Shown here: one piece after another, positions 10,138 through 20,027 of the stretch
Numbering within the stretch: position 1 is the first letter of the stretch
Layout of the letters: the number at the start of each line of letters is the position of its first letter
From: Aeromonas enteropelogenes
GTDB lineage: Bacteria > Pseudomonadota > Gammaproteobacteria > Enterobacterales > Aeromonadaceae
Assembly: GCF_000819845.1 (NCBI RefSeq)
Contig: NZ_CDCG01000037.1
Location: 325,625 to 389,624, forward strand
Direction: 5' to 3'
Length of the DNA stretch: 64,000 nucleotides
Translations under genes and position numbers: made by a program
Notes under the pieces: model-generated
Seen by the model: only the letters and a program-made list of their open reading frames with translations
Told to the model about the DNA's origin: nothing
Database searches by the model: none

Positions 10138-13100
10138 TTAAGGCAGTGGCGGCTGCTCGCCCTTGGTCTGGTTCAAACTGAGCGCCTCGTCCACCTGGCG
10201 ATCCCGCGCCCCCGTCATGCCGGCGTGGCGGGCGATCAGGTGGTAGATGGCAGGCACCACCAGCAGGGTGACCAGAGTCGCCAGAGAGAGGCCGAAGAAG
10301 ACCACGGTCCCCACCGCCATCCGGCTCTCGTAGCCCGCCCCCATGGAGAGCATCAGCGGCACGGCGCCGATAATGGCGGTAAGCGAGGTCATCAGGATGG
10401 GGCGCAGGCGGCGCACCGAGCCTGCGATGATCGCCTGCTCGAACGACTCACCGCGCTGGCGCAACTGGTTGATGAACTCGACGATGAGGATACCGTTCTT
10501 GGTCACCATGCCGATCAGCATGATCATGCCGATCTGGCTATAGATGCTCATCTCCTGCCCCGTCAGCCAGAGCCCCAGCAACCCGCCGAAGATGCCAAGC
10601 GGCACCGTCATCATCACCACCGCCGGGGTCAGGGTGCTCTCGAACTGGGCCACCAGCACCAGATAGACCACCAGCAGGGCGAGGCCGAACACCAGCGCCA
10701 TCTCCCCCTGATTGTCGCGATAATCCTTGGAGTCGCCGGCGTAATCCACCGTCATGCCGGTGGGCAAGTGAGTGTTGGCCCAGCCATCGAGAAAGTCGAG
10801 AGCCTCCCCCAGGGTGTGATCCGGGTGCACGTCCGCAGTCAGGGTGATCGCCTTTTGTCGCTGGTAGTGGTTGAGACGGTTGGCGGTGGCCACCTGCTTG
10901 ACGGTGGCCAGGGTCGAGAGGCTCACCATCTCGCCGTTCGCGGCCTTGAGATAGATGCGGCCAAGATCCGAGACGCCGTTGAACTCCTGCTGGTTGCCCC
11001 GCAGGTAGACGTCATACTCCTCGCCCCTGTCCACATAGGTGGTCTTGCTCACTCCGCCCAGCAAGGCCTGCAAGGTGCTCGCCACGGTGGAGACCGGAAT
11101 GCCGAGCTGGCTGGCGCTGTCGCGATCTATAGTCACGCGAAGTTCCGGGGTCTTCTCGGCGTAGTCAAGATCCGGCGTCAGCATCAGGCCGCTGCCCTGG
11201 GCGGCCTGTTGCAGCGCCAGCCCCTGCTGGTAGAGCTCGTCATAGTCGTTGCCCTGCAGCACGAACTGCACCGGCGCGGTGGAACCGCCGCGAAAACCCG
11301 GCTGGAAGGTGCGGATCATCACGTCGGGAATGCCCGCCAGCTTGCCCCCCAGGGAGCGGGAGAACTCGGTGGCGGTGATGTCCCGCTCGGCCCAGTCGGC
11401 GAGCTGGATGATCACCATGCCGGTCTGATCGCCGCCACGACCAAAAGCCGGGGTGCTGAAGCTCATGGCCTGCACCAGCCCCTTGCCCAACATGGGCATG
11501 ATGGCGGCCTCCACCTGCTGCATGTTGCGCTTCATCCGCTCGATACTGGTCCCCTCTGCCCCCTTGACGAACACATAAACCACGCCCCTGTCTTCGGTCG
11601 GGGTCAGGCTGGTGGGCAGCTGCTGGAACAGGGCGCCGATGCCGCCAAGGCAGAGCAGCAGCACCAGCGGCGTCCAGCGGGAGCGGCGCAGCACGGCGCC
11701 AAGCAGGGTGCGATAGTGCCCCTCCACCCAGCCGAGGCCGCGATCGAGGGCCGCGGTCAGGGCGTTGGGCCTGTCCAGCGGGCGCATCAGCCAGGAGCCC
11801 ATGGCCGGGGTCAGGGTAAGCGCCACCAGGGAGGAGCAGAGCACGGCGAGCGACAAGAGGATGGCAAACTCGGTAAAAAGCCTGCCCACCATGCCATCCA
11901 TAAAGGCAATGGGCACAAACACCATCACCAGCACGGCGGTGGTGGCGATGACTGCAAAGCCCACCTCGCGGGTACCGTGCCAGGCGGCCAGCAAGGGAGA
12001 TTCCCCACGCTGCAGATGGTGGTGGATGTTCTCCACCACCACGATGGCGTCATCCACCACCAGACCGATGGCGAGAATGAGGGCCAGCAAGGTGATGAGG
12101 TTGATGGAAAACCCGAAATACCAGGCGCCGATAAAGGCCGAGATGAGCGACACAGGCACAGTCACCGCCGGAATGAGAGTGGTGCGCCCCTGGCCGAGGA
12201 AGAGATAGAGCACGGCCACCACCAGCACGGCGCAGATGGCCAGGGTCTCGTACACCTCGTCGATAGCCTGCTTGATGAAGATGGTGGAGTCATAGTCCAC
12301 CTCAAGCACGGCCCCCTCCGGCAAAAAGCGCTGCATTTCGCCGAGCTTTTTCTCTATGCCTTGCGCCACCGCCAGCGGGTTGGCGGTGGATTGCGCGACT
12401 ATGCCGATCCCCAGACTCTCGCGGCCATTGCGCTGATAGGCACTGTCTTCGTTCTTGGCCCCCACCTCCACATCGGCGATGTCCGCCAGATAGATGCTCT
12501 GGCCGTTGCTGGCGGTGGTGATCTGCAAGTTCTGGAAATCCTCGGCGCTGTGGTAGAGACGGGCGATCTGCACCGACATGGTCATGCTGTTGTTGCGAAT
12601 TTCCCCGCCGGGCAGCTCTATGTTTTCCCGCTTGAGGGCATCCTCCACGTCCGCCACCGTGATGCCGCGGGCCGCCATGTCGGCGGGGCGCAGCCGTACA
12701 TACATCACCTGAGTGAGATCGCCGGAGAGCATCACCTCGCTCACCCCGTCCACCAGGCTCAAGGGATCGACCAGGATCCGGTTGGCGTAGTCGGTCATGG
12801 CGGTGCGGTCCATCTGGCTGCTGCTGAAGTTGAGCCAGACCGCCACGTCGCCGTTGCCGCTGTCCTTGGTCACCAGGGGCTCGTCTACCTCATCGGGCAG
12901 TCGCGGCCGGGCGCGGGAGAGGGCATCGCGCACGTCCGAGATCCCCTCCACCATGTTCCAGCCGAGCTTGAACTCGACGGTGATCATGGAGCGCCCCTTG
13001 CGGGTCACCGAGTTGATGTTCTTGATGCCGCTGATGCCGGAGAGCTGATCCTCGATGGGCTTGGTGACCTGACTCTCCATCACCGAGGGGGCAGCCCCCT

Positions 13101-13254
13101 CATAGGTGGTGGTAATGGAGACGGACGGAGTCTGCACGTCCGGCATCTCCCGCACCGTCAATTTGGAAAACGCCACCAGACCGAACACGGTGAGCAACGC
13201 GCTGAGCACGACCGCCACCAGCGGGCGGCGGACCGAAATATCCGAGAGCCACAT
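10138..13254 (-). CDS. RND (HAE-1) efflux transporter, inner membrane permease
   Basis: This 1038-residue protein has AcrB-type architecture: an N-terminal TM helix after [11 protein letters not shown], two large periplasmic loops and 12 TM helices. The proton-relay Asp pair is in [14 protein letters not shown] (near residue 400). It exports hydrophobic compounds by proton antiport, acting as a trimer with the adaptor encoded just upstream. The start overlaps the adaptor stop by one base (TGATG), so translation is coupled. No outer-membrane channel gene or regulator is adjacent, so it probably uses a shared TolC-type channel. Substrates are not predictable. Confidence 0.93.
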   Translation of the reverse strand: MWLSDISVRRPLVAVVLSALLTVFGLVAFSKLTVREMPDVQTPSVSITTTYEGAAPSVMESQVTKPIEDQLSGISGIKNINSVTRKGRSMITVEFKLGWNMVEGISDVRDALSRARPRLPDEVDEPLVTKDSGNGDVAVWLNFSSSQMDRTAMTDYANRILVDPLSLVDGVSEVMLSGDLTQVMYVRLRPADMAARGITVADVEDALKRENIELPGGEIRNNSMTMSVQIARLYHSAEDFQNLQITTASNGQSIYLADIADVEVGAKNEDSAYQRNGRESLGIGIVAQSTANPLAVAQGIEKKLGEMQRFLPEGAVLEVDYDSTIFIKQAIDEVYETLAICAVLVVAVLYLFLGQGRTTLIPAVTVPVSLISAFIGAWYFGFSINLITLLALILAIGLVVDDAIVVVENIHHHLQRGESPLLAAWHGTREVGFAVIATTAVLVMVFVPIAFMDGMVGRLFTEFAILLSLAVLCSSLVALTLTPAMGSWLMRPLDRPNALTAALDRGLGWVEGHYRTLLGAVLRRSRWTPLVLLLCLGGIGALFQQLPTSLTPTEDRGVVYVFVKGAEGTSIERMKRNMQQVEAAIMPMLGKGLVQAMSFSTPAFGRGGDQTGMVIIQLADWAERDITATEFSRSLGGKLAGIPDVMIRTFQPGFRGGSTAPVQFVLQGNDYDELYQQGLALQQAAQGSGLMLTPDLDYAEKTPELRVTIDRDSASQLGIPVSTVASTLQALLGGVSKTTYVDRGEEYDVYLRGNQQEFNGVSDLGRIYLKAANGEMVSLSTLATVKQVATANRLNHYQRQKAITLTADVHPDHTLGEALDFLDGWANTHLPTGMTVDYAGDSKDYRDNQGEMALVFGLALLVVYLVLVAQFESTLTPAVVMMTVPLGIFGGLLGLWLTGQEMSIYSQIGMIMLIGMVTKNGILIVEFINQLRQRGESFEQAIIAGSVRRLRPILMTSLTAIIGAVPLMLSMGAGYESRMAVGTVVFFGLSLATLVTLLVVPAIYHLIARHAGMTGARDRQVDEALSLNQTKGEQPPLP

Positions 13255-14315
13255 CAGCCATTGACCTCCGCCAGATCGTGCACCAGCACCCCATCGCGCA
13301 GGTTGACCAACCCTTCGACCACGATGCGATCGCCGACCTCGAGCCCCTCGGTGACCCAGACGGTCTCCCCTTCGGTTTCACCCAGCACCACGGGTATCCG
13401 CTTGACCCGGCCATCGGCCTCGAGACGATAGACGAAGCGCTGCTCCCCCACGTACTCCACCGACTGGGCGGGGATCAGGGTCAGCTGGCGGGCCGGCAGG
13501 GCCAGCACCACATTGAGCAGCATGCCGGGACGCAGCTGGCCATTGGCGTTGGGGATCATCACCCGCGCCTTGATGTTCTGGCTGTCGTTGGAAACCCGGC
13601 TGTCCAGGGTGGTGAGGGTGCCGGCAAAGTGCTGATCCGGCCAGGCGCTGCTGGTGGCAGTCACCGCCATGCCGGGGTGCAGCAGGGAGAGATAGCGCTC
13701 CGGCACCGCCAGATCGAGGCGCAGCTTGTCCACTTCATCCAGATGAAGCAGGTTGTCGCCGCTGTTGACCAGAGCCCCTTCGCTGAGATCGATAAGACTC
13801 ACCCGGCCCGCAAACGGGGCCTGCAGGGTACGAAGGGATAGCTCGTAACGTGCGGCATCGAGCCGCGCCTTCGCCTGATCGACGGCGGCCTGCTGCCCCT
13901 CCAGCTCGGACTGGGTCACGGCGCCGCGGGCCACCAGCTTGCGCATCTCATTCAGTTTGCGGGTCTCGTCGCGCAGGCTCGCGCTCTGCTCGGCCAGTTC
14001 CGCCTGCTGCTTGCCCGAGTCCAGCGCGATCAGGGTCTCGCCCCTGGCCACCGTCTGGCCTGACTGCACCGCTATGTTGACGATGCGGCCCGTGACCTCC
14101 GGGCTGATGATGACGGAACGGTTGGCGGTGAGCTTGCCCACCAGCTTGAGGGTCGGCTCCGCCAGACTCTGGGTCACGGTCTGGGTACGGATATTGATTT
14201 GTCTGGCGGGTGCCTTGGCGGCAGGCTCACTGTGGCGATACGCCCAGACGGCGGCCACCACGACACAAAGAAGTCCCAGGCTGAGCCAGATACGCATTTT
14301 CATCGAACGATCCAT
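13254..14315 (-). CDS. RND efflux periplasmic adaptor (membrane fusion protein)
   Basis: This 353-residue protein has an N-terminal anchor or signal segment (IWLSLGLLCVVVAAVWAY), a lipoyl/barrel-sandwich half-motif around VTGRIVNIAVQSGQTVARGE, a helical hairpin (about residues 105-160), the second lipoyl half (LQAPFAGRVSLIDLSEGALV) and a C-terminal beta-barrel. It bridges the RND pump and the outer-membrane channel. It is co-transcribed with the permease. The start is uncertain: ATG 14315 has poor ribosome binding sequence and ATG 14303 is possible. No TetR or MarR regulator is beside it. Confidence 0.9.
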   Translation of the reverse strand: MDRSMKMRIWLSLGLLCVVVAAVWAYRHSEPAAKAPARQINIRTQTVTQSLAEPTLKLVGKLTANRSVIISPEVTGRIVNIAVQSGQTVARGETLIALDSGKQQAELAEQSASLRDETRKLNEMRKLVARGAVTQSELEGQQAAVDQAKARLDAARYELSLRTLQAPFAGRVSLIDLSEGALVNSGDNLLHLDEVDKLRLDLAVPERYLSLLHPGMAVTATSSAWPDQHFAGTLTTLDSRVSNDSQNIKARVMIPNANGQLRPGMLLNVVLALPARQLTLIPAQSVEYVGEQRFVYRLEADGRVKRIPVVLGETEGETVWVTEGLEVGDRIVVEGLVNLRDGVLVHDLAEVNG

Positions 14316-14492
14316 GGAGAGTAGAAGGAAAGATATTCCGGATAGGGGCCATTTTAGCCCCTGACTATGCCGTGACTATGAGCAAATGTGACAAAACGTA
14401 ACAAAAAGGGAGGAAGATCATCGTGTTGGTGATTAAATGATTAATTCCTCAACAGATTGGCATAAAATGGAGGCTCTCCATTACCAACAGGT

Positions 14493-16064
14493 GTGGACAC
14501 CTTGTTCCTATCGACGTTGTTTGATCGCCGCTTCTTCTCCCCTTTCACCTGGCCGTTGCTGGCGCTGGCCGCATTGCTCATCATCCTGGCTCTGCGCCAG
14601 TCGCTCAGGCAGATAGAGGATGTCTACCAGAGCGACACCCTCAACAGTGCCATCCATCTGCGGGATCAATTCAGGCAGAGCCAGGTGTTTCTGGAGGCGA
14701 TGCACGGCCAGGCCGAGGAGCGGCTGCGCAGCACACCCCAGTCAGCCCTGACCCACCAGCTCTATCACCATATCGAAGCCTTGCCGGGCCTGGGGTTGGC
14801 GCTTGACCATCGACCACTCGAGTTGCCCCGGAAGCTGGTAGGCAACCTGACCGGCGCAGGTCCCTTGCCACCAACGGGGAGCAAACGGGAAGCCAGACTG
14901 CATCTGGCCCTGAGTCTCTCGCCCCTGCTTTCCACCGCGAGCCGGGAGTTTGACAATGAGATAGCCTGGGTCTACTTCACCGGAGTGGACCACTTTATCT
15001 ACCTCTATCCCTGGGTCCCCTCCAGCCGGTTTCGCTTCTCTCCCTCGCTCTACCAGAGCACCTATTGGCAGGATGCCCTGGCAGCCCATAACCCGGAGCG
15101 GGGCACCATTATCTCGCGCCCGTTCAACGACCTCGCAGGGACAGGCCAGCTCATCACATTGTCACGCCCTCTCTATCAGGAGGGGCATCTGGTGGGGATG
15201 CTCAGCATGGATATCCAGCTCTCGCGCTTGCATCAGCAGCTTGACGAGCTGATCCCGGAACTCGGGGATTACATGCTGGTCAACCAGTATCGCCAGGTGC
15301 TGGCCAGCAGCGCGGCAAACGCGGTCGCGCCCGCCGATCTGACACCCTCCTCTACCTATCTTTGGCAGCAGGGCACCTTGCGCCTGATCCTGGCCATTCC
15401 GGACACCCCCTTGCGCCTGATCCACACCATTTCCCTCTGTCCCCTGCTGCTGGCCATGATCTGCCAGTCGGGCCCCACCCTGCTGGCCATCCTCTTCATG
15501 CTGCTGGCGGCGCTCTCCAATCTCAGGGCCAGGCGGCTCAACCAGCGACTCAACTACCTCTCTTGCCACGACAATCTGACCGGGGCCTTCAACCGTCATT
15601 ACCTGGCGCAGCTGGAGCAGCAAAACACCCTGACGCCGGCGCAGCAGACCGGTTTTCTGATGTTCGATGCGGATCACTTCAAACGGGTCAACGACACCTT
15701 CGGCCATGGTGTCGGTGATGCCGTGCTGATCCGCCTGGTGCGACTGTGCCAGGGGCAGCTCAGGCGCGAGGACTGCCTGATCCGTTGGGGCGGCGAGGAG
15801 TTTCTGGTGCTGATCGCCCAAAGCGACGGTGCCCTGCTCGCCGAGGTGGCCGAGCGCCTGCGCGCCGTCGTCGCCGGGCATGACTGGGGCGCCATCGCTC
15901 CCGGTCTTGCCGTCACCATCAGCCTGGGCCACCACGCCTGTTGCGAGGATATCCCCCACCACGAGGCCGTGCGCCGCGCCGATGTGGCGCTCTATCAGGC
16001 CAAGGCCAATGGCCGCAACCGCAGTGAAAGATGGCAGAGTGACGCCTGCGAACACACGGGGTAA
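14493..16064 (+). CDS. Membrane-bound diguanylate cyclase with periplasmic sensor
   Basis: This 523-residue protein has a TM helix at about 18-36, a periplasmic sensing region of roughly 260 residues (dCache-like in layout), a second TM near 310-340 and a C-terminal GGDEF domain with the active-site sequence RWGGEEF. The Asp-containing metal site FDADHFKRVNDTFGH is intact, so it probably makes cyclic di-GMP. I see no RxxD inhibitory site directly before GGEEF (the residues are QLRREDCLIRWGGEEF, spacing uncertain). Start is GTG with a weak ribosome binding site. It is 33 bases ahead of the patatin gene and may be co-transcribed. Confidence 0.9.
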   Translation: MDTLFLSTLFDRRFFSPFTWPLLALAALLIILALRQSLRQIEDVYQSDTLNSAIHLRDQFRQSQVFLEAMHGQAEERLRSTPQSALTHQLYHHIEALPGLGLALDHRPLELPRKLVGNLTGAGPLPPTGSKREARLHLALSLSPLLSTASREFDNEIAWVYFTGVDHFIYLYPWVPSSRFRFSPSLYQSTYWQDALAAHNPERGTIISRPFNDLAGTGQLITLSRPLYQEGHLVGMLSMDIQLSRLHQQLDELIPELGDYMLVNQYRQVLASSAANAVAPADLTPSSTYLWQQGTLRLILAIPDTPLRLIHTISLCPLLLAMICQSGPTLLAILFMLLAALSNLRARRLNQRLNYLSCHDNLTGAFNRHYLAQLEQQNTLTPAQQTGFLMFDADHFKRVNDTFGHGVGDAVLIRLVRLCQGQLRREDCLIRWGGEEFLVLIAQSDGALLAEVAERLRAVVAGHDWGAIAPGLAVTISLGHHACCEDIPHHEAVRRADVALYQAKANGRNRSERWQSDACEHTG

Positions 16065-16097
16065 GCTGATGTTCCAACCCCTTTCAGGAGGAAAGTC

Positions 16098-16967
16098 GTG
16101 CCAAGAAAACCCCGCATAGGGCTCGCGCTGGGGAGCGGAGCCGCCAGAGGATGGGCCCATATCGGCGTCATCCGTGCCCTTGAACGCCTCGGTATCAAGC
16201 CGGATCTCATCGCAGGTTGCTCCATCGGCAGCTTTGTGGGGGGCGCCTACGCCGCCGGCGAGCTGGATCGACTGGAAGCATGGGTGCGCGACTTTACCCG
16301 GCTGCAGGTGGTGAGCCTGCTCGACCCCGCCCTCTCAGGCGGCCTGTTTCGCGGCGAGAAGGTGTTTGGCATCGCCGCCAACTACCTGGGTAACCCGGAT
16401 CTGGAAGACCTTCCCCTCCCCTTCGCCTGCGTCGCCACCGAACTCGATACCGGCCGCGAGGTCTGGCTGCAGCAGGGATCGCTGCGCCAGGCGGTCCGCG
16501 CCTCCTGCGGCATGCCGGGGATCCTGACCCCGACCCGGGTCAACGATCACTGGCTGGTGGATGGCGCCGTGGTCAACCCCGTGCCCATCTCCCTGGCGCG
16601 CGCCATGGGGGCCGAGGTGGTGATCGCGGTCAACCTCAACACCGACATGCACCAACCCTGGACCGACCAGCCGGATCAGGTCAGCAACGGCGGCCTGCTC
16701 AGCCAGTGGCTCAACCGGGGCGAGAGCACACCCGCCACCCCGGGCATGTGGAGCGTGATGACAGGCTCCATCAACATCATGCAAGAGCGCATCACCCGGG
16801 CCCGGATGGCGGGGGATCCGCCGGAGATCCAGCTCTGCCCTCGCCTTGGCAGCTTCTCCATCATGGATTTTCATCGCGCCGTCGATGCCATCAACGAAGG
16901 GGAGGCCTGCGTCGAGCGCAGCCTGGATCAGCTCAAGGACGAACTGGGGCGACTCGGGGTGCTCTGA
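16098..16967 (+). CDS. rssA: RssA-like patatin phospholipase family protein
   Basis: This 289-residue protein has the patatin catalytic dyad: nucleophile Ser in GCSIGSF (about residue 43) and Asp in LVDGAVVNP (near 155), with the oxyanion loop GSGAARGW at the N-terminus. The C-terminal RMAGDPPEI and FHRA segments match E. coli RssA. The family hydrolyses acyl esters; the physiological lipid is unknown. The GTG start has an AGGAGG ribosome binding site. In E. coli rssA neighbours the RpoS adaptor gene rssB, but here no rssB is adjacent. Confidence 0.87.
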   Translation: MPRKPRIGLALGSGAARGWAHIGVIRALERLGIKPDLIAGCSIGSFVGGAYAAGELDRLEAWVRDFTRLQVVSLLDPALSGGLFRGEKVFGIAANYLGNPDLEDLPLPFACVATELDTGREVWLQQGSLRQAVRASCGMPGILTPTRVNDHWLVDGAVVNPVPISLARAMGAEVVIAVNLNTDMHQPWTDQPDQVSNGGLLSQWLNRGESTPATPGMWSVMTGSINIMQERITRARMAGDPPEIQLCPRLGSFSIMDFHRAVDAINEGEACVERSLDQLKDELGRLGVL

Positions 16968-16994
16968 TCATCCTCCAACACACAAGCAAAACAG

Positions 16995-17018
16995 AAAGAG
17001 CGCCTTGCGGCGCTCTTT
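16995..17018. terminator. Bidirectional terminator, rssA / NSS transporter
   Basis: A 10-bp stem (AAAGAGCGCC with GGCGCTCTTT) with a TTGC loop lies between convergent genes. Confidence 0.85.
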
Positions 17019-17039
17019 TGCTATTCGGCTCAGCGAAAC

Positions 17040-18401
17040 CTAGAAGAGTCCCAGCCCCTTGAGCATCACGATCAGGATCAGCAACGGCGATACGTAACGG
17101 ATGATAAAGAAAAGCGGCTTGAGGATGGGCAACGCCAGCTCGCCACCATTGGTCAGTGCCTCTCTCATCCGCTCCTCGCCCCACACCCAGCCGACGAACA
17201 GGCAGAGGAAGATGCCACCCAGCGGCATCAAGACGTTGGAGGAGAGGTAGTCGAACAGATCGAAGAAGGTCTTGCCGGCGATCTGCACGTCCGCCATGGT
17301 GCTGTTGGAGAGCGCACAGGTGGAACCCACCGCCCCCAGCACCAACAGGTTGATCAGGGTAGCCCGGCGGCGGCTCATGCCAAAGCGCTCGGAGAGCACC
17401 GAGACCGGCACCTCCAGGATGGAGAGCATGGCACCGGTGGCCGCAATGGCGGAGAGCACGAAGAAGAGCACCATGAAGACGTGGCCAAACGGGATGCTGG
17501 CAAAGACTGCCGGTATGGTGATGAACAGCAGGGAGGGACCGGCGGTCGGCTCGAAACCGAAGGCAAACACCGCCGGGAAGATGGCGATGCCGGCCAACAT
17601 GGAGACGAACAGATCGGCGCACATCACCCGAAACGCGGTCGCGGGGATGTTCTGATCCGCCCGAAAGTAGCTGCCATAGGTCATCATGGTGCCCATGCCG
17701 ATGGAGAGCTTGAAGAAGGCCAGCCCCATGGCGGTCAGCACCACGGCACCGGTGATCTTGGAAAAGTCCGGAGAGAACAGGAAGGAGAGCCCTTCGCTCG
17801 CCCCCGGCAGAGTCAGGCTGCGAATGCCGATCACCAGCAACAGGATGAAAAGCACCGGCATCAGCTTCTTGGTCACCGCCTCAATCCCCTTGGAGACCCC
17901 CATCAGCAGTATGCCCCCCATCAGGATCAGCACCAGCCACTGCCACAGCAGACTCTGCAGCGGATTGGTGATGAGCGCCGTGAACGCAGCGCCGGTGACT
18001 TCCGGGTTGGTCGAGAGGATGGAGCCGTCGATCGCCTTGAAGATGTAGGCAAAGACCCAGGCCGCCACTTCGGAGTAGAACGACATGATAAGGAAGGCGG
18101 CCAGCACGCCCATGGCCGCGATCAGCCACCAGGATTGCCCCTTGGGGGCCAGTTTGGTCAGGGTGCTGACCGCATCTGACTTGCCTTTGCGACCCAGCAT
18201 GATCTCGGAGATCATCACCGGCAGCCCCACCAGCAGGGTGGCGATCACATACACCAGTAGAAAACCGGCGCCACCATTTTCACCGGTCAGGTAGGGGAAT
18301 TTCCAGATATTGCCGAGACCGACGGCGGAGCCTAGGGTCGCGGCCAGCACGCCGAATTTGCTGGTAAAGCCGTCTCTGGCCTTGGGGGTGGTTTGACTCA
18401 T
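17040..18401 (-). CDS. Sodium-dependent NSS (SNF) family transporter
   Basis: This 453-residue membrane protein has about 12 TM helices and the family signature GSAVGLGNIWKFPYLTGENG in TM1, where the Na+ ligands and substrate site lie. Bacterial members carry amino acids such as Trp, Tyr, Leu or Met with Na+ (LeuT fold). The substrate is not readable here. It is a single gene ending at a shared terminator; a GAGTGAGA-type ribosome binding site precedes the ATG. Confidence 0.92.
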   Translation of the reverse strand: MSQTTPKARDGFTSKFGVLAATLGSAVGLGNIWKFPYLTGENGGAGFLLVYVIATLLVGLPVMISEIMLGRKGKSDAVSTLTKLAPKGQSWWLIAAMGVLAAFLIMSFYSEVAAWVFAYIFKAIDGSILSTNPEVTGAAFTALITNPLQSLLWQWLVLILMGGILLMGVSKGIEAVTKKLMPVLFILLLVIGIRSLTLPGASEGLSFLFSPDFSKITGAVVLTAMGLAFFKLSIGMGTMMTYGSYFRADQNIPATAFRVMCADLFVSMLAGIAIFPAVFAFGFEPTAGPSLLFITIPAVFASIPFGHVFMVLFFVLSAIAATGAMLSILEVPVSVLSERFGMSRRRATLINLLVLGAVGSTCALSNSTMADVQIAGKTFFDLFDYLSSNVLMPLGGIFLCLFVGWVWGEERMREALTNGGELALPILKPLFFIIRYVSPLLILIVMLKGLGLF

Positions 18402-18557
18402 TATTGTCTCACTCTCTGTCGCATCATGCGGGGTAGCGGATTAAAGGGTAGGAAGTTTCTGAGGTTTGTAATTGCTTGCCAATATTTTTCAGGGGAAAGC
18501 GCTATCTGGAGCACGATTTGCGCTACATCCGGTTATCAGTCCTGTTTTCCAGACAAA

Positions 18558-18583
18558 AAAATGCCGCCCGATGGCGGCATTTT
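18558..18583. terminator. Terminator of the XRE regulator gene
   Basis: An 11-bp stem AAAATGCCGCC with GGCGGCATTTT, loop CGAT, lies 16 bases past the stop of the minus-strand gene at 18599. Confidence 0.8.
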
Positions 18584-18598
18584 CTGTCACAGTGACAC

Positions 18599-18865
18599 TC
18601 ACGCCTTGGCGAGGTCGTCCGGTCCGATCTGGCCGATTTCGGCGACTTTTTTGTCAGCCAGCAGCCAGAGGGTGAACTTGTGCAGCTCGGGGTGGTGAGC
18701 CAGGGCAACCAGGAAGGCGCCACCAACTTCACGATAACCCAGCTCGTAGTTCTTCAGGGTTGTGGGGGGAACACCCAGCAAATCAGCAAATTTAGGACGG
18801 CTCAAACCGACTGCTTCACGGATCTGACGGATCTTCTTGCCAACAGTGACGATATTTGAATTCAT
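18599..18865 (-). CDS. Small XRE/Cro-type helix-turn-helix regulator
   Basis: This 88-residue protein is almost entirely one HTH_3 domain (VGKKIRQIREAVGLSRPKFADLLGV, broken here by the recognition helix PTTLKNYELG). The ATG at 18865 follows GGAA; the longer upstream frame is not supported. The C-terminal 35 residues (LHKFTLWLLADKKVAEIG) may mediate dimerisation. It stands alone with its own terminator and no toxin or phage gene beside it, so it could be a domesticated regulator; its target is unknown. Confidence 0.8.
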   Translation of the reverse strand: MNSNIVTVGKKIRQIREAVGLSRPKFADLLGVPPTTLKNYELGYREVGGAFLVALAHHPELHKFTLWLLADKKVAEIGQIGPDDLAKA

Positions 18866-19123
18866 ATTGTTCCATACTCCGTTTGGCGGATGTACTCCGC
18901 CTTTTATTTTTCGCGACGACTCGTAGTCAAGTGTATCAGTTTTGTACGGACTCGTTATGGTCGAGTCTCTATCTTTATGAGCGCCTTTCGGCGACAACCC
19001 TTGCTATCAACGGGGATGGTAATCGCTCAGCCGCCTCAGGTAAACAGTCTCGAAAAGAAACCCTTATTGTTGGCAACAGAATTGCTCGTATAATTCGCCA
19101 GCTACCCATAAAGAGGAATTAGT

Positions 19124-19720
19124 ATGGCGTTTCCCGGCATTATTTCCCGCCTGCACACCGTCCCGAACGTATCCCAACTGCAACAACAACTGACCCAGGG
19201 TGAACAGTATCGCGCCGAAGCCTTCTGGCTCCCTTCGGCATTGCAGCATCATGCCAACGAGGTACTGGCCCAGCTGTCAGACAAATGCAGCCTCTATCTG
19301 GAACAGGATGAACCGACCCTTTCCCTGCGTAGCCACGATGGTGGCCAGGACAGTCATGGTCGTCTGCTCACCCGCAACGGTCAGGTTCTCGGGCTGGCCG
19401 TGACCCCTGGCGATGGCGGCCTGGTCCCCGTCTCCGGCATGCCGGACATGGCCACCTGGCTGGAGGCAGGTCACCTTCATTTCATCTGTCCGGCGGCGGT
19501 CCAACCGGTGGCTCGTGCCATTCTCAACATCTGGCCACTGGACCCTTATCTGGCGCGTCATTTTCTGACGAGCTTCATTCCGCTGTTACAAAGCGCAACA
19601 GAGGCCGATTATCTCGCCGTTTTTGCCGCCAGGGAAAATCAGGCCAACCCGCATTCCGACTGGGTTCAGGCCTATATGAGACTGGAAAAAAAGCTGCACC
19701 GTGCCTACCTGGATCACTAA
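19124..19720 (+). CDS. Conserved protein of unknown function
   Basis: This 198-residue soluble protein has no signal peptide or TM segment and a good AGAGGA ribosome binding site. Composition and codon use match the host background, so it looks like a core gene rather than an acquired one. Short features are GQVLGLAVTPGDGGLVP in the middle and a C-terminal helix rich in charged residues. I do not recognise the family. It lies just upstream of the ompA cluster, separated by 307 bases. Confidence 0.75.
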   Translation: MAFPGIISRLHTVPNVSQLQQQLTQGEQYRAEAFWLPSALQHHANEVLAQLSDKCSLYLEQDEPTLSLRSHDGGQDSHGRLLTRNGQVLGLAVTPGDGGLVPVSGMPDMATWLEAGHLHFICPAAVQPVARAILNIWPLDPYLARHFLTSFIPLLQSATEADYLAVFAARENQANPHSDWVQAYMRLEKKLHRAYLDH

Positions 19721-20027
19721 TTAATCAGCATAAACAGCCAGTTATCCCTTCCTGATAATTTTGTATCCGGTGCATTTGTGAGCTTGATCATGTTTTAAAA
19801 ACGGCATAGAGTGCGCCTCGTCATCGGAATGACACCTGCTGCCTGGTCGCGGTTTTCACCTTTGCGTGCCCGACCAAGTTGCTCGACACACCAGGAGAGT
19901 GTGCGACCCGGAATCTGCCGGGTCATCTGCCAGACTCGACGCCAGCCGTTCGGCGGAGCCTGCAGCTTACATAAATGACAAAGTGCGAAGCATGTGAATA
20001 ACGTGCGCTCTCAACGAGGATTTTTTT
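19721..20027. promoter_or_regulatory. ompA upstream region with structured 5' leader
   Basis: No gene is seen here. The stretch holds a stable hairpin GACCCGG-AATCTG-CCGGGTC (19905-19924) and GAGGA at 20014 before the first ompA ATG. A long structured leader is known to stabilise ompA mRNA in enteric bacteria; the same role here is inference. I could not fix the promoter. Confidence 0.45.

Noticed and set aside
10111-13431. 1106-codon plus-strand open frame
   Set aside because: It is the antisense shadow of the RND permease and adaptor; GC-rich codon bias keeps the opposite frame open, and the product is His/Gln/Arg-rich with no family features.
14508-16225. Several minus-strand frames over the cyclase and patatin genes
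   Set aside because: All are antisense to well-supported genes with intact active-site motifs.
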